Shown: positions 47,511 to 60,281, counted from the stretch's first letter. The stretch: DNA of 64,000 bases from Petaurus breviceps papuanus (GCA_028583685.1 JAMXIF010000043.1:5610271-5674270), one strand, 5' to 3'. A program made the numbers and translations. The notes: generated by a model not told the origin, from the letters alone.

Positions 47511-48605
47511 GTGTTACTGGCTGTAAGTCAAATTGGAGTATAGAGTTAGCAGAGTTGAATATAGGCTGGAAACTAAAGAAAAGATGTGATATTCAAGGCA
47601 TGTTGCAAACTTTAACTCAGTAACCTTCTCATAGATATTTTCAGTATGGCCTTTTTTTAAAGGACATGAGAGTCAGAAAGGAAAGTATAACTTAAGATTT
47701 GATGCCTTTGCCATCCATGAAGTAACACTGATGTTGATAATGGATCTTTTTATTTTGCTAAGGTAATTAATCCCTGAGAGTGACTTGCTCAGTATTTGCA
47801 AGAATATTAAGTCTTTCAGGGCAGTGACATGCTATCTCTGTACTATGAACATACTAAGTAGAGCTTTGGAGAGAAAATTTAATTTGAACTTCAGATAGTT
47901 TGAGGCAAAATTTCTGTTGAGAATGAAATCAACTTCACAATTCTCCCCTTCTTGGTACTTAAATAAGTTCCAACTATATCAGGAATGCTGTACAAAGTCC
48001 TGACCAGAAAATATAAGGAAAATGTTTTCAGCTCAAAGTGAGGGAATATTTTCTAGCATATAGGTCTATTATTACTTTTCCTAATGTTTGAGGTAGATAG
48101 GAAAGGGTTGCAAGGTAATAAACAGATTCTAAAAGGCTTTGTGTTATAAATATTGCTGTGGCTAGTCATGCTGTAGGTAAAGGTTTATTCTAGTTGTTCT
48201 CAGAGGGGCCTCTATGACCTTATTTTAAAGGAGTCATCTTTTCAGTACAGTTTAACACTCACTAAATGTTGTTAATTCAGTGAAATATAGAAGTCACTGG
48301 TTCAAAAAGAAGAAAGGTTAAGAGTTTCAGTGAAAAGTCACTCATGTAAACCTTAGTTATATTTCACCTTAATAAAATTTTTAATTCTTCAGGTACAGCA
48401 TTGTTGTACAAATCTGAAATCAAATGGCAAAGTGAATAGGACTACATATTAGAACCTTTTATTTCTCAGGGCGTGTTCCTATATTGAGGTAAGCAACCCC
48501 CAAATCTTTCCAATTATTCTGTGTAATTACCGATATTTTCATCACACATTTCTTGTGCAACTTTTCTTCACCACCCCTTCCCTCCCTACTCCCTACCATG
48601 GCTAA
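47511..48605. other. No gene seen
   Basis: AT-rich unassigned sequence. Confidence 0.4.
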
Positions 48606-48607
48606 GT

Positions 48608-49130
48608 GCTGTAATGTTATTTGTCCATCGCTGTCAAAGAGAACCAATGTTTATGACAGGATGGTATGGTGATATGTTAATTTGAGCATAAATTGGATTT
48701 AACTGAAACAAACTTATTCAAAGTCATGAGCCTCATTTTTGCTTCCACAATTATCAAAGCCCAGTGGCAAGACAAAAGTGAGGATGACTAGCAATGGCCC
48801 AGGATTCAGTGGATAACCTTGGTGTCTTTTATGTCTGACTAAGCTCTAGGTGCCCCCATAAAGACCACTTTAGCCGTCATCATGGCTGTTGGAACAAGTT
48901 GCTGTTATCCTCCCATTCCACAGTGGGGAAGTATTCACATGCTTGGGATGGATATTACCCTAACTCACCAACAAGTCTGAGGCCTTCAACCTGCTTTATC
49001 TCATCTGCCAAGAAGATTTATGAGGGCGTAGTCATTGTGTATGCTACAGCTTCTTGGGACCACAGGCAAGAGTTGAGTGTCAGGTGGATATCAGAGGTGG
49101 AAGAGCATCCTTAAAAAGGACTCAGCAGGA
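48608..49130 (-). mobile_element. Unnamed SINE-like repeat, copy B, with longer extension
   Basis: Reverse-oriented relative of 42108-42375: GTTATTTGTCCATCGCTGTC, AAGTCATGAGCCTCATTTTT, GCAATGGCCCAGGATTCAGT, GGATAACCTTGGTGTC. It continues beyond copy A with CATCATGGCTGTTGGAACAA, CCCATTCCACAGTGGGGAAG, CTTGGGATGGATATTACCCT, so copy A is a shorter piece of the same family. The plus frame at 48899-49114 is in this extension. Confidence 0.6.
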
Positions 49131-49835
49131 CCTCACACCAGAGGTGCTATTATCCCTTGAACACCCCATGCACCCCATCAAAGTTATAATAATCAAAGAT
49201 ATAAAGAGGTATGTGACATGGCCCCTGCCATAGAGGTTGTTGCAATCTACTTAGAGAGACAAAAGTGCAACATCAAAAGAAAAATAGCAAAGTGAGGCAT
49301 TTAATCATTTAAGTGGATGCAGATAGAAACAGATTTCAACTGTATTATTTTCCATGGTCTCTAAGGCCTTTTCCTACTAAAAATATATGATTCAATGCCA
49401 AACGCTAGGTGAAGGGTATAAGGAAATTCACTGAATAACTTGTCTGTGCTGCTTATGTAGATGACACCACTTTTCTTTATATCATTTTACTTTACAATAT
49501 GTCTTTTTTTTTCTCTTTAGGGTAATTTCCTTGTGAAATTATCAAACATGCCTTTATGTCTTCATCAATCCTTTAATGATGTATGTGGTACCTCCAAAAA
49601 GTTCTTCACAAAGCATAACTCTATCAATACATATATATATATATATTTATATATGCTGAGAAAATATGATGCTCTGGCCATGTGTAGAAAGCAGCATGTG
49701 AATCGGGTGAAGCTAGAAGTGAAGAAATACAATCAAGTAGATGATATGGGCCTTGACTTTTTTGTTTACTTGTAGGACTTAGGGGGATAATGAATAAGCA
49801 CAAAAATAATACCAGTCAAAGCAGTGTATAATGAG
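49131..49835. other. No gene seen
   Basis: A weak antisense L2 scrap is at 49215-49275; a TA run at 49627-49652. The frame 49533-49775 has no known domain. Confidence 0.4.
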
Positions 49836-49839
49836 AATT

Positions 49840-49975
49840 GTATGCCATCATGGGGCAGGAGGTTGAGGGAAGGGAGGGAGAGAGAATTTGAAACTCAAAG
49901 AATTGTGGAACTGAATCTTGTAAACTAAAAGTAAACAAACAAATTAATAAGGACCAAAAAAATTAAAAAAAAAAG
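49840..49975 (+). mobile_element. LINE-1 3' terminus, sense
   Basis: GGGAGAGAGAATTTGAAACT, CAAAGAATTGTGGAACTGAA, TCTTGTAAACTAAAAGTAAA and A-rich tail, almost the same as 4895-4975. Only the last ~130 bases are present. Confidence 0.8.
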
Positions 49976-50710
49976 AATTGAATGAAAAGGGACAGTAAGT
50001 GTTATAATAGATTAAAAAGAAAAAAATGAATATGGACTGGGCTTCTTAGGTGAGGCTTAATGGAGGAGGTGGGATTTGATATGGTCTTTGAAGGACAGAT
50101 ATGATTTAAATAAATGGAATTTCAAATAACTTACCTCTGGGAGACTTCTTAGAGGCATCTTCTAGTAGAACCAGGGGTATGCTGCAGCTAGCTCTAACTA
50201 GCTCAGGATAGATATTATTAAATTTTCACTGTGAATATTTGAGTTTCAGAAATTGGCAAAGGCTACAAATCAGGGCTTGATTTATTGTTTTACTATTTTT
50301 CTTTTGAAGATAATGTTAATAATGCAGATTAAACTTATAAATATCTCAAGAATATATGTATATATGCATATATGTATGCATATGTATATATTTAAAAATT
50401 TATCACTACACCCCTGAGACAAAGGCTCTCATTTTGCAAATTGAGAATCTGGTGATTCAGGGAAGTAGAGTGTATTGAGAGATTAAGAAAAATAATAAAG
50501 AATTAAGATAGGATTCCAGTTCTGATGGGGTTCTAATTTCTGATTCTTGACCTGATACTCTTCCACTGAATAGTGGAAAATGCATTTCATTTAGGGAGAA
50601 TGATGTGAACAAAACCATAGCAAGTTAATAAAAGCTGAATTTATATTATGGTGGGCCTTGAATGCCAGAAAAGGAAGTTAGAAAAGGATGTGTATAAAAC
50701 AGATATTTTT

Positions 50711-50865
50711 AGCTCACCAAGGTGGTGGAGTTAATAGGGCACTGGCCCTGTAGTCAGGAGGACCTGAGTTCAAATCCAGCCACAGACACTTGACACACTA
50801 GCTGTGTGACCTTGGATAAGTCACTTAACCCCAATTGACTTGCCTTCCCCCCTCCAAAAAAATGC
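50711..50865 (+). mobile_element. tRNA-derived marsupial SINE
   Basis: CTGTAGTCAGGAGGACCTGA, GTTCAAATCCAGCCACAGAC, GCTGTGTGACCTTGGATAAG, CACTTAACCCCAATTGACTT. The head is diverged; B-box-like GAGTTCAAATCC is intact. Confidence 0.85.
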
Positions 50866-51485
50866 ACAACTTTTCTTTTTTGTTTTTGCTTTTTTTTTTC
50901 CAAAATGATTTAATAATATGCCAATGGGATGACATAGGTAGTGTGGACATCATGCAAAATTTGTTACACTATTTGAATAATATAAATATCTTGTATCATG
51001 TAGAAAAATATCAAAATTGTATTTTGACTCCCTTATTTAAAATTTTCAAGCTGAACCTATGGACACAAACCATGTTAGTTTCCTTTTGTCTACAGAAATC
51101 TCCCAAGGAGGGAGATATTAAGATATCACATGCATTTTTCCAATATGCACAATTATTAGGAAAAATTTTTTCTCCTTTTATTAACATTTCAAAATCATAT
51201 GATAGGGACTCTTCTTCTAGATCAATTAAAATAATATTTCTCATCTGTGAAGTTATACTTAGCTTTTCAGGTTTCCTGGAAATAAGAAAACATGGACACA
51301 TGTGACACACACATGCAAGATATAGCATAAAGTATTTATCTTGCTACAATAGATATATCATCCTGTGTGTGTCGCTGTATGTGTGAACTTCAATTAAAAG
51401 AAAGCAAATGTGCATCAAACACTGTCTTCAAAGAATGGTACATGTGATTTTTTTTTCAAGGTCACATATTTAAAGTCTGAATGGA
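50866..51485. other. No gene seen
   Basis: Holds a 156-residue plus frame (50835-51305) that starts in the SINE tail. It has no recognisable domain, and a 105-residue frame overlaps it on the other strand. Confidence 0.35.
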
Positions 51486-51489
51486 GCAT

Positions 51490-52330
51490 AAAGAAGAAGA
51501 TATAGTAATTCAACAAACACACAATTAAGAGACTACTATTTGGACAGACAGGGCTTACACAAAATAAGAAAGAAAAGAAAGAGAATAGAATTGAAAATAA
51601 AGGAGAGAAATAAAGGGAGGATTGAAGAAGGGAGGTAAGGAGCAGAGAGGGAGGAGCGTAAGGGAAAAGAGAAGAAAAATTTCTTACTGTTAAGAAACTT
51701 ATATTCTCCTTAGAAGAGGCAATTTGTATACAGAAGAGTAAATACAAAGTAATCTGAGGTGAAAGAAATCACTAACAATGTGAACAGGGGAAATGAAGAA
51801 AAGCTTCAAAGAGTAGGTAGCAACTAAGATGGCCCTGAAGAGAGATTAAAAATTCTGGGAAGCAGAGAAAAGGTGGAAATTTGTTCAAGGAACAAAAGAT
51901 TGGACTATGAGAATAAATTGCAGTAGGAGAGGCAGTGATGGGGAATAGCTAGAATTCCAGTTTAAATAGAGCACAATTTGAATGATATTAAATAAGTATA
52001 AGAAGGCAGATAGAAGACATCGAACAATATCTTAAAAGTCCAGCTCAGGTGTTTGTACTTTTTCCCAGAGGAAATAATAAACCATTGAATATTTTTGAAG
52101 AAAAGAGTGGCATGGTCAAGACTATGCTTTTGAAAGATCACTTTGGCCTCAGAGTGGAGAATGAATTGAAGTAGGGAGAAAAACAGATTCTGAAGGAAAT
52201 AGATTAGCTTATGTAAAAGTGGATAATGTACTAAAGCAAGGATGGTAGCTAACTGGAACAAAAAGGAGAAAAGAAGGAAGGAAAAAGCTATAGATGCGAG
52301 AAAAAGTAAAGGCATAACAGACAATATTTT
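51490..52330 (-). mobile_element. LINE-2 3' region, antisense
   Basis: AACTAAGATGGCCCTGAAGA, GGCAGTGATGGGGAATAGC, GTGTTTGTACTTTTTCCCAG, AGGAAATAATAAACCATTGA, AAGATCACTTTGGCCTCAGA, GTGGAGAATGAATTGAAGTA. The minus frame 51962-52324 is decayed L2. Confidence 0.7.
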
Positions 52331-52689
52331 GGCAGCTGATTGTTCATAGGTCTGAGAGAAAGGAAAAAAAAAAAGAAAACAAAGAATGAAGCTGTGAAGT
52401 TGAATGAATGATAGAATGGTGATATCCTCAACAGAATGACCTTTGAAGGAAGGATAAGATTAGTTTAATTTAGGTCATGATGAGTGTAAATAATATGACC
52501 ATGTCAAATGTGTCTATTTATTTCTGTTATTTCTACTACGTAATCTCATTTGGGTCTTCCTGTTATCAAGGCAATCCTGTTACTCCTTCCAAATTTAGTT
52601 CTTATCCTACTATCCATATAACCTCTTTTCAGATTTCTCACATCAACCCTTACCTTCAACCTCTCATCTGAGATGCTTAGTTCATATTT

Positions 52690-54010
52690 TAATGAGAAAA
52701 ACAAGGGTATTTTTGCTGAGAATTCTCTCTTACCCCCTCCAAATCTCATAACCCCTTCAAATCATTATTTACTTTTTTCCTCCTTTACTCATCTCTGATG
52801 AAGAGATAGCCTTTCTCACCTAGGCTAATCCTCCCTACATAAACATCTGATGGCAATTTGTCCCATCTTCTCCAGCACATTGTCTGTACTATCCTTCCAT
52901 CTACATTTTTCAACACTCCTGCAAGTATTCCCTGGTTCCTTCCCTGCTGTCTACAAACATTTCCTGATTTCTCTCATTCATAAAAATCTTAATTAGATCA
53001 AATCATCTATTTTTTCTTCTCACCCTCTGCTTCTTCTCCATTATCAGTCAAACAGTGCCTATATTATGAGGGTTTCCTAAGTATTGGTTTCTATACTCTT
53101 TCTATGTTTTTATTTGGTGCTCTTAATCAAATCTTATGGATTCAATCACCATCTGTATGCTTCTGATTGCTAGATTCATGATCCAATCCCAGTTTCACTC
53201 CTGAACTGAAGGCCTGAATCTCCAAATGTATAACCATCTCTTACTTAATTTACCCAAAACAGAATTTTTATATTTCACCAAGAACCTACCTCCTGAACTT
53301 GTTTATTATAATCACTATAATCTCCATTATAACCATCCTTGCAGTTTACCTAAGTTTTCCATCCCAATATCATCGACTCATCATTCTCCTGTAACCCACA
53401 AACTTAATCAGTTTCTAAATATTGTTTTTATATCTATATATACCATATTGATCACCTCCTTTCCACTTATATAAACAAAATCCCAGCCTTGGCACTATCA
53501 CATAGATTACTGCAGTAGTCTTCTATGGGGTCTTCTTATCCCAGACTTGGCCTTACTTCAATCCATTCTCCATGTAGGTAACAAAGTGATTTTCCTAAAG
53601 TATGAGTTTGACCATATTATTCCCCTATTTAATGAATTCTAGTGAGTTCTTGTTAACTCTAGGATAAAATATAAACTCTGACTGGCAGTTAAATCACTTT
53701 TCAACCTAGTGCCTTCATACCTTTGCCATCTTTACATATATATATAATTTTCCTGCATGTACTTTGAGATCCAGGATCCAGGACTACAGGTCTTCTCATA
53801 TTTTGTATAGAAAATTCTCCAAATCTCATGATTATACCTTAACTCTGACTATACCCCCTGACTGGATTGTACTTGTTCCTTACCTCCCTATCTTAATTAC
53901 TGGCTGCATGTAAGTTGCAGCTCAAGCAACATTTTCTACATGAAGCCTTTATTAATCCCCTCAACTGTTGATACACTCATGCCCTGAACTTTTTTGAATT
54001 TATTATCTGT
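52690..54010 (+). mobile_element. LINE-2, long sense fragment (ORF2 and 3' UTR)
   Basis: Sense L2 in order: GATGAAGAGATAGCCTTTCT ('DEE.A'), CTGCTGTCTACAAACATTTC, TTACCCAAAACAGAATTTTT, GATTACTGCAGTAGTCTTCT, CAATCCATTCTCCATGTAGG, AAGTGATTTTCCTAAAGTAT, then the 3' UTR ending near 54010. About 1.3 kb, heavily mutated. The frame at 53226-53474 is part of it. Confidence 0.8.
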
Positions 54011-54085
54011 ATGGAAGTATGCATGTATATATATTCACATGCATATGTATTCATATATATATGTATATGTACATGTTCTCTCCAT
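54000..54085. repeat. TATATG simple repeat
   Basis: Mixed ATGTATATAT and CATATG units after the L2 end. Confidence 0.85.
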
Positions 54086-54640
54086 ATATTATAGAACTAT
54101 TTACCCAAATGTAGGTTCAAACTTCTATAGTCTTCATGATGAGAATTTACCCTAATTATAAATTTATCATCTAGCTAGGGAGAGGCATCCAATCATGCTT
54201 TCAGAAAATATATGATGAGATATAGCATTTTTAGGGGAAAAAAAGTTGATGGTAGAGGTGCCAAATAGATACAGTTGGTGCACTGATCATTTTTTTAAAT
54301 TCATAACTACATATCACAAGGGAAGACTTCTATTTGGAATAGATTGTGTTAGTGAGTAAAGATAGACTTGTAAAAAATTAATTTTTAAATGCATGGGAAA
54401 AAGCGCAGTAGAGAACAGAAACAGGAAATTTGTTGCTGCTTAATATAATATATACATGTTTAATTACATATGATATAATATGTAAGTATATATGTTTTTA
54501 AAATTGTATAACTCTATAGTTTCTTATACAAACATCTATGCATTTCACAAGACATTGGAATGTTCAACTTAGAGAATTGCTAAATTTATAGAACGTACAA
54601 GGCATAAATCGATTTTGAATAATAATAAATATATGTTATA
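54086..54640. other. No gene seen
   Basis: AT-rich unassigned sequence. Confidence 0.4.
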
Positions 54641-54654
54641 TTTGTAGTCATTAT

Positions 54655-54850
54655 ATCTACCATTTTTATAGTGCTTTAAGATTTTTAAAGTTCTTCATAT
54701 ACATTGTATCATTTAACATTCATGACAACACTACAAATTAGGTGACATTATTATCTCCATTTTACAAATGAGGAAACTGAGGTTGAGAAAGGCTAAGTGT
54801 TTTGCCCTAAGTGTTTATGTACTAGCTGTCTAAGAACTAGTACATAACTG
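54655..54850 (-). mobile_element. MIR SINE, antisense
   Basis: TTATAGTGCTTTAAGATTTT, TTATTATCTCCATTTTACAA, ATGAGGAAACTGAGGTTGAG, AAAGGCTAAGTGTTTTGCCC. Confidence 0.85.
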
Positions 54851-54867
54851 AAGCAATGAAGCTCTTT

Positions 54868-55040
54868 GTGTGTGTATGTGAATGTGTGTACACACATATA
54901 TATGTATGTATCACATATCATGGATAAATACACACATACTCATTATATATACATTATATACATATTGTATTTATGTATCATACATATATATGTATGAAAC
55001 ATACATATTCTACATACACACAGTTATTAATTAATTAATT
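54868..55040. repeat. CATA/TATG simple-repeat tract
   Basis: GTGTGTATGTGAATGTGTG then CACATATATATGTATG-type units, ending in TTAATTAATTAATTA. Confidence 0.9.
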
Positions 55041-56235
55041 ATATGGGGCCCTTTGCATGTTTTATCGCTAGTCTCCCGGAATCATGGTTTATCCTTAAAC
55101 TGATCAGACTTCCTAAGGCTTTCAAAACTCTTCTTTGTGATGAGACTGTTATTCCTGGAAAAGTTGATCTCTTAGTTCTGCTTTCTATATTTTATTTCAG
55201 TTCATATTAATCTTCCTGGTTTTATTTAAAACCAGTCCCTTTATCATTTCTTATAGCACAATAGTATTCCACCATCTTTACATACCATATCTTGTTCTTT
55301 CATGCCCCAGTTCATGAGTACTCCTCTGCATTCCTATTCTTTGCTACTTAGAAAAGCATTATAAATATTTTATAAACCCTTAGTTAGACTCTATTTTATT
55401 GTGGATTAATTACTCCCTGAATCTGACCTCCCTTTAATTCCCCCTTCTCACTTTTCTCTCCTATTTCTCTGTTGAGTAAAATTTATTTCTGTAGTGTGGG
55501 TGTATGTGTATTCTTCCCTCCTTTGACTTGTCTGAATGAGAGTGAGGTTCAATTGTCAGCCATCAACCCCCCCTCCTTAGTAGTATGAACTTCTACTTCT
55601 GCTCTTGATTATGATATAATTAGGGATTCAAGATAATTTTTCATAAATGCACTTTCCTTCCATTCTTCTTTTAATATCATGTGGAAATAACAGAATCTCC
55701 CCCAGATCTTCACTATAATTAGATTCACTCTATAAGCCCTGATAACAATAGATTTCATATGGGACAAATGTATCATTGCCACATATTTTAATGTAAATTG
55801 TTTATCCTTATTTAGTCCCCTATGATTGTTTAGTCATATTTTATTTTTTAATGTTTCTTTTAAACCCTATGTTTGAATTTCTTTCATTTTTATGATATCT
55901 TTTTAAAAATCAGAAATGCTTAGAAGTTCCCCATTTCATTAAACATCATTTTTCTCCCAGTATTGCATTGCTTGGTAAATTATTCTTAGTTGTAAACCTA
56001 TGTCCATTGCTTAATTGAATATCATATTCAAAGCTCTTTGTTTCTCTGTAGATGTGGCTGCTTAGTCATATGTTAATCTGATTATGGCTCCTAATTACTT
56101 GAATTCTTTCTTCTGGCTAATTGTAGTATTGCCCCTCTCCCAATCCCCTTATACTTCCCCCTCCCCTGCCCCAGTCTGGAATCTCTGAATTTTGAGTCTA
56201 ATATTACTGAAAGCTTCCATTTAGAGATTTTTTTT

Positions 56236-56376
56236 TCTTTTTGGAGGGCAATTGGGGTTAATTGACTTACCCAAAGTCACACAGCTAGTTTTGTGTTAAG
56301 TGTCTGGGGCCGAATTTGAACTCAGGTCCTCCTGACTTCAGGGCCAGTGCTCTATTCACTGCACCACCTAGACTTC
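56236..56376 (-). mobile_element. tRNA-derived SINE, antisense (first of two)
   Basis: GGGCAATTGGGGTTAATTGA, GTCACACAGCTAGTTTTGTG, GAATTTGAACTCAGGTCCTC, CTATTCACTGCACCACCTAG. Confidence 0.9.
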
Positions 56377-56395
56377 CTAGAGTTTTTTTTTTTAA

Positions 56396-56571
56396 TAATG
56401 TAATTTTTTTTTTGCTTTCTTTTTTTTTTTTTTGGAGAGCAGTGGGTGCTAAGCGACTTGGCCTAAGGTCACACAGATAGTTTTTGTGTTGTGTCTGAAG
56501 CCGGATTTGAACTCAGGCACTCCTTATTCCAGGGATGGTGCTCTATTCACTGTGCCACCTAGCTGCCCCCT
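56396..56571 (-). mobile_element. tRNA-derived SINE, antisense (second of two) with TSD
   Basis: Poly(T) lead, CTAAGGTCACACAGATAG, GGATTTGAACTCAGGCACTC, TGTGCCACCTAGCTGCCCCC. CTAGAG plus a T-run plus AA at 56377-56395 recurs at 56572-56591, a 19-20 bp TSD differing by one T. It landed at the head end of the first SINE. Confidence 0.95.
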
Positions 56572-56943
56572 CTAGAGTTTTTTTTTTTTAAGGAGGTAAC
56601 CAGTTGGTTTTTTCCTCCTATTTCCATTTTGCCCTATGATTCTAATAGATCTGGGTGATTTCCTTTTTAAATTTCTTAAAATATGATATGTAGGCTCTTT
56701 TGGTTTATTTATAAGTCATGTTCATAGCTTTCAAATAGTCCACTGATTCTTGAATTATTTATCCTTGTTCTTAATTCTCCAAATTCCTGACTGGGTTTTG
56801 GGTCCAAGCAGTAGTAGGCTATTATTGGACTCAGCCACTATGAGTTGGAAAACTCTGATAGTTCACAGTAACAGAACCACAAATTTGCCTTTAGCCTTAT
56901 GTTTCTTGCTCTGATTGTCTGCAGGCTTCAGAATGACCTGTAA

Positions 56944-57139
56944 CAGGGGTGGGGGAACCTGTAGCCTCAAAGCCACATGTGGCCCTCTAGGTCCTCAAAT
57001 CCTTCAGTTCCTTGGACATACAGAATGAATCCTTTTAATAAAAGGATTTGTTCTGTAAAACTTGGACTCAGTCCAAAGGTTGCACCTAAGGATCTAGAAG
57101 GCCACATGTGGTCATGAGGCTATACGTTCCCTACCCCTG
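56944..57139. mobile_element. hAT-type MITE, 196 bp
   Basis: Terminal inverted repeats CAGGGGTGGGGGAACCTG (start) and the complement CAGGGGTAGGGAACGTATAG (end). Subterminal repeats also pair: GCCACATGTGGCCCTCTAGG against the complement of CTAGAAGGCCACATGTGG. Flanks ACCTGTAA (56936-56943) and ATCTAGAA (57140-57147) are an 8-bp duplication with decay; the right copy fits the hAT target preference nTCTAGAn. No coding capacity, so it needed a transposase from elsewhere. Confidence 0.9.
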
Positions 57140-57703
57140 ATCTAGAAACTGGAACTAAGACCTCTATTTGATGCTGAGGTCTGAGTCACACCTGCTACTT
57201 GCTTCTATGCTTGCCCTTCTCTCTGTACATAAGCTATGGCCTATGATTTCTCCTCATCCTGGATTGCTATCCCTAGGCACAGTTCACCTCCTTAGTCTCC
57301 CATGGATATGTGAACTGGACCTGGGCAGTAAGAGAAAAATATGGTTGTTGGCACCAATGCTCATGCCCTGTGATATACTTCAATGTGGTTGTGGGACCAC
57401 CTCTTTCCCTCCTGTATAGCTTCTCCATATACTGGAATGGTTTATGTATCACTGTCTTGACCAGATCCAAATTACAGTATTCAGAGACCTTTCTGTATGT
57501 CTCCCTATGCCGCCTGAGCCAAGCTGGGAAAATGACTGACACATTTCATTAGATCTCCCCATCAGGATTCAGGCTACTACATTTTCTAAATGGCTGGAGA
57601 TTTTGTTGTAGGTTTGGCTCGGTTGTGGAGGTGTGGGGTATGTCCAGGTGATTGTTTCTGCTCCAATATAAAACTTGGTCTTCCTTTAGGGCACATGCCA
57701 TGA

Positions 57704-59129
<1,426 letters not shown>

Positions 59130-59134
59130 TTGTC

Positions 59135-60114
59135 TGTTTGTGGCTTTAAGCCTTGACTTCCCAGGAAAAGAGACTGTGAAGGATTTAAGGTAGACTGGAC
59201 ACTGTCAGCTTCGGTATGCAAAAGAACTGCATGGAGAGCTGGACAAGGAGCTGGGAGCTGTCTGCCTTTGAACCCAGGTGACAGTTTGGTGAATTCAAGT
59301 AGGAGATGGGACCATGGAAGGGAAACCATGAAAGCTTAAAGCCTGCCCTAAGTCAAGATGAAAAGACCTCTCTGGGAATACTGAGAAGTGACTAACCCTG
59401 ATGTGAGGTTTTGCTTTGGGATTCACATTGGGAAGAGTTTTGTGATTTGGCCAGTTGAGATTTAGGACAGCCATTAAATCCCTCTCCCCCCCCTCCTTTG
59501 AAAAAGCAGATGTTGGTGCTTCCCTCTCTGGTAACTAACTAGGTATGGATGTAATGGTCAGATAGCTAGAAGCCCTGTCTGATGAATTGTGCTGTGTTCT
59601 GTTGAGTAGTAACTGATGGAATAGTAATTTATTTGTGATTGTACTTTGTGATTGAATTAAGGACCCTGTGATTGACTAAATGAATGTACTATCCAGGGGT
59701 GGAGTACTTTGACTTTTGTATTTTGTGTCCCTAAAGGAGGGATTGAATGATTAAGTAAGGAGGCAAGCCTCCTTAAGTATGACTGAATGATTGAGTTACT
59801 AAATGATTGTTCTTTGTTGAAAACTATTGTGACCACTTTGGTGAAAACTATATATTTTAGTGATAAGTCATTGTGAATGCTGTATTTTGTTTGTTTTTGT
59901 GATAAGTTGTGACATTATGAATGCTGTACCTTGATTTTCTGTGAATGTTTTGCTTTGATTTATTATTGAATAAATTGAGTGTTCACTATACTATGCAATC
60001 AGAACCTCTAAAACTGTTCACGGCAGCAGTCCTCTGGAAAGCTGCTTGTATGTGGCTTTACAACATGGGAGGAAATACCTGGCCCTGGGGAACCAAGTTC
60101 AGCCCCCAATTTCA
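59135..60114 (+). mobile_element. Solo LTR of an endogenous retrovirus (fossil)
   Basis: 980 bp starting TGTTTGTGGC and ending CCCAATTTCA, flanked by TTGTC on both sides (59130-59134, 60115-60119), the 5-bp duplication of retroviral integration. Parts visible: a long U3, a TATA-like ATATATTTTAG near 59850, a polyadenylation signal AATAAA near 59970, and a GC-richer U5 (GGCAGCAGTCCTCTGG, CTGGCCCTGGGGAACC). No internal region, so recombined to a solo LTR. Exact short TSD suggests moderate age. Family not named. Confidence 0.7.
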
Positions 60115-60171
60115 TTGTCAGAAAGAATTTGTTCACAAAAGGGGAAAAAATACATTAAGAGTTAAGTTTCA

Positions 60172-60266
60172 ATCCCGGGCTCAGACACTCAGCACCACAC
60201 CCAGAAATAACTGGCCGTGTAACCTTGAGCAAGTTACTTAACCCTGATTGCTTAAAAAAAATAAAA
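60172..60266 (+). mobile_element. tRNA-derived SINE, 5'-truncated, with perfect TSD
   Basis: ATCCCGGGCTCAGACACTCA, GCACCACACCCAGAAATAAC, TGGCCGTGTAACCTTGAGCA then an A-rich tail. AAGAGTTAAGTTTCA at 60157-60171 recurs exactly at 60267-60281 (15 bp). Same subfamily as 35371. Confidence 0.95.
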
Positions 60267-60281
60267 AAGAGTTAAGTTTCA

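Larger units (their letters stand above)
55050..57700 (-). mobile_element. L1-lineage LINE-like element, antisense, with nested insertions
   Basis: 55190-55330 has antisense L1 3'-end features (TTTCTTATAGCACAATAGTA, TTCCACCATCTTTACATACC). 55980-56220 and 56590-56830 read as one further antisense stretch upstream (TTATTCTTAGTTGTAAACCT, GATTATGGCTCCTAATTACT, CTATTTCCATTTTGCCCTAT, GATTCTAATAGATCTGGGTG), which I know as a common marsupial LINE region near ORF1. 57150-57560 resembles an upstream region. ORF2 seems absent, as in a half-L1 (HAL1), but that is inferred. Two SINEs (56236, 56396), a hAT MITE (56944) and the RPS24 retrocopy lie in or next to it. Confidence 0.5.

Noticed and set aside
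50835-51305. 156-residue open frame on the plus strand
   Set aside because: It begins inside a SINE tail, is AT-biased with hydrophobic and Lys/Ile-rich runs, has no domain I recognise, and overlaps a 105-residue frame on the other strand.
57168-57552. Overlapping 80-90 residue frames on both strands
   Set aside because: They lie in the upstream part of the antisense LINE-like element and show no protein family.
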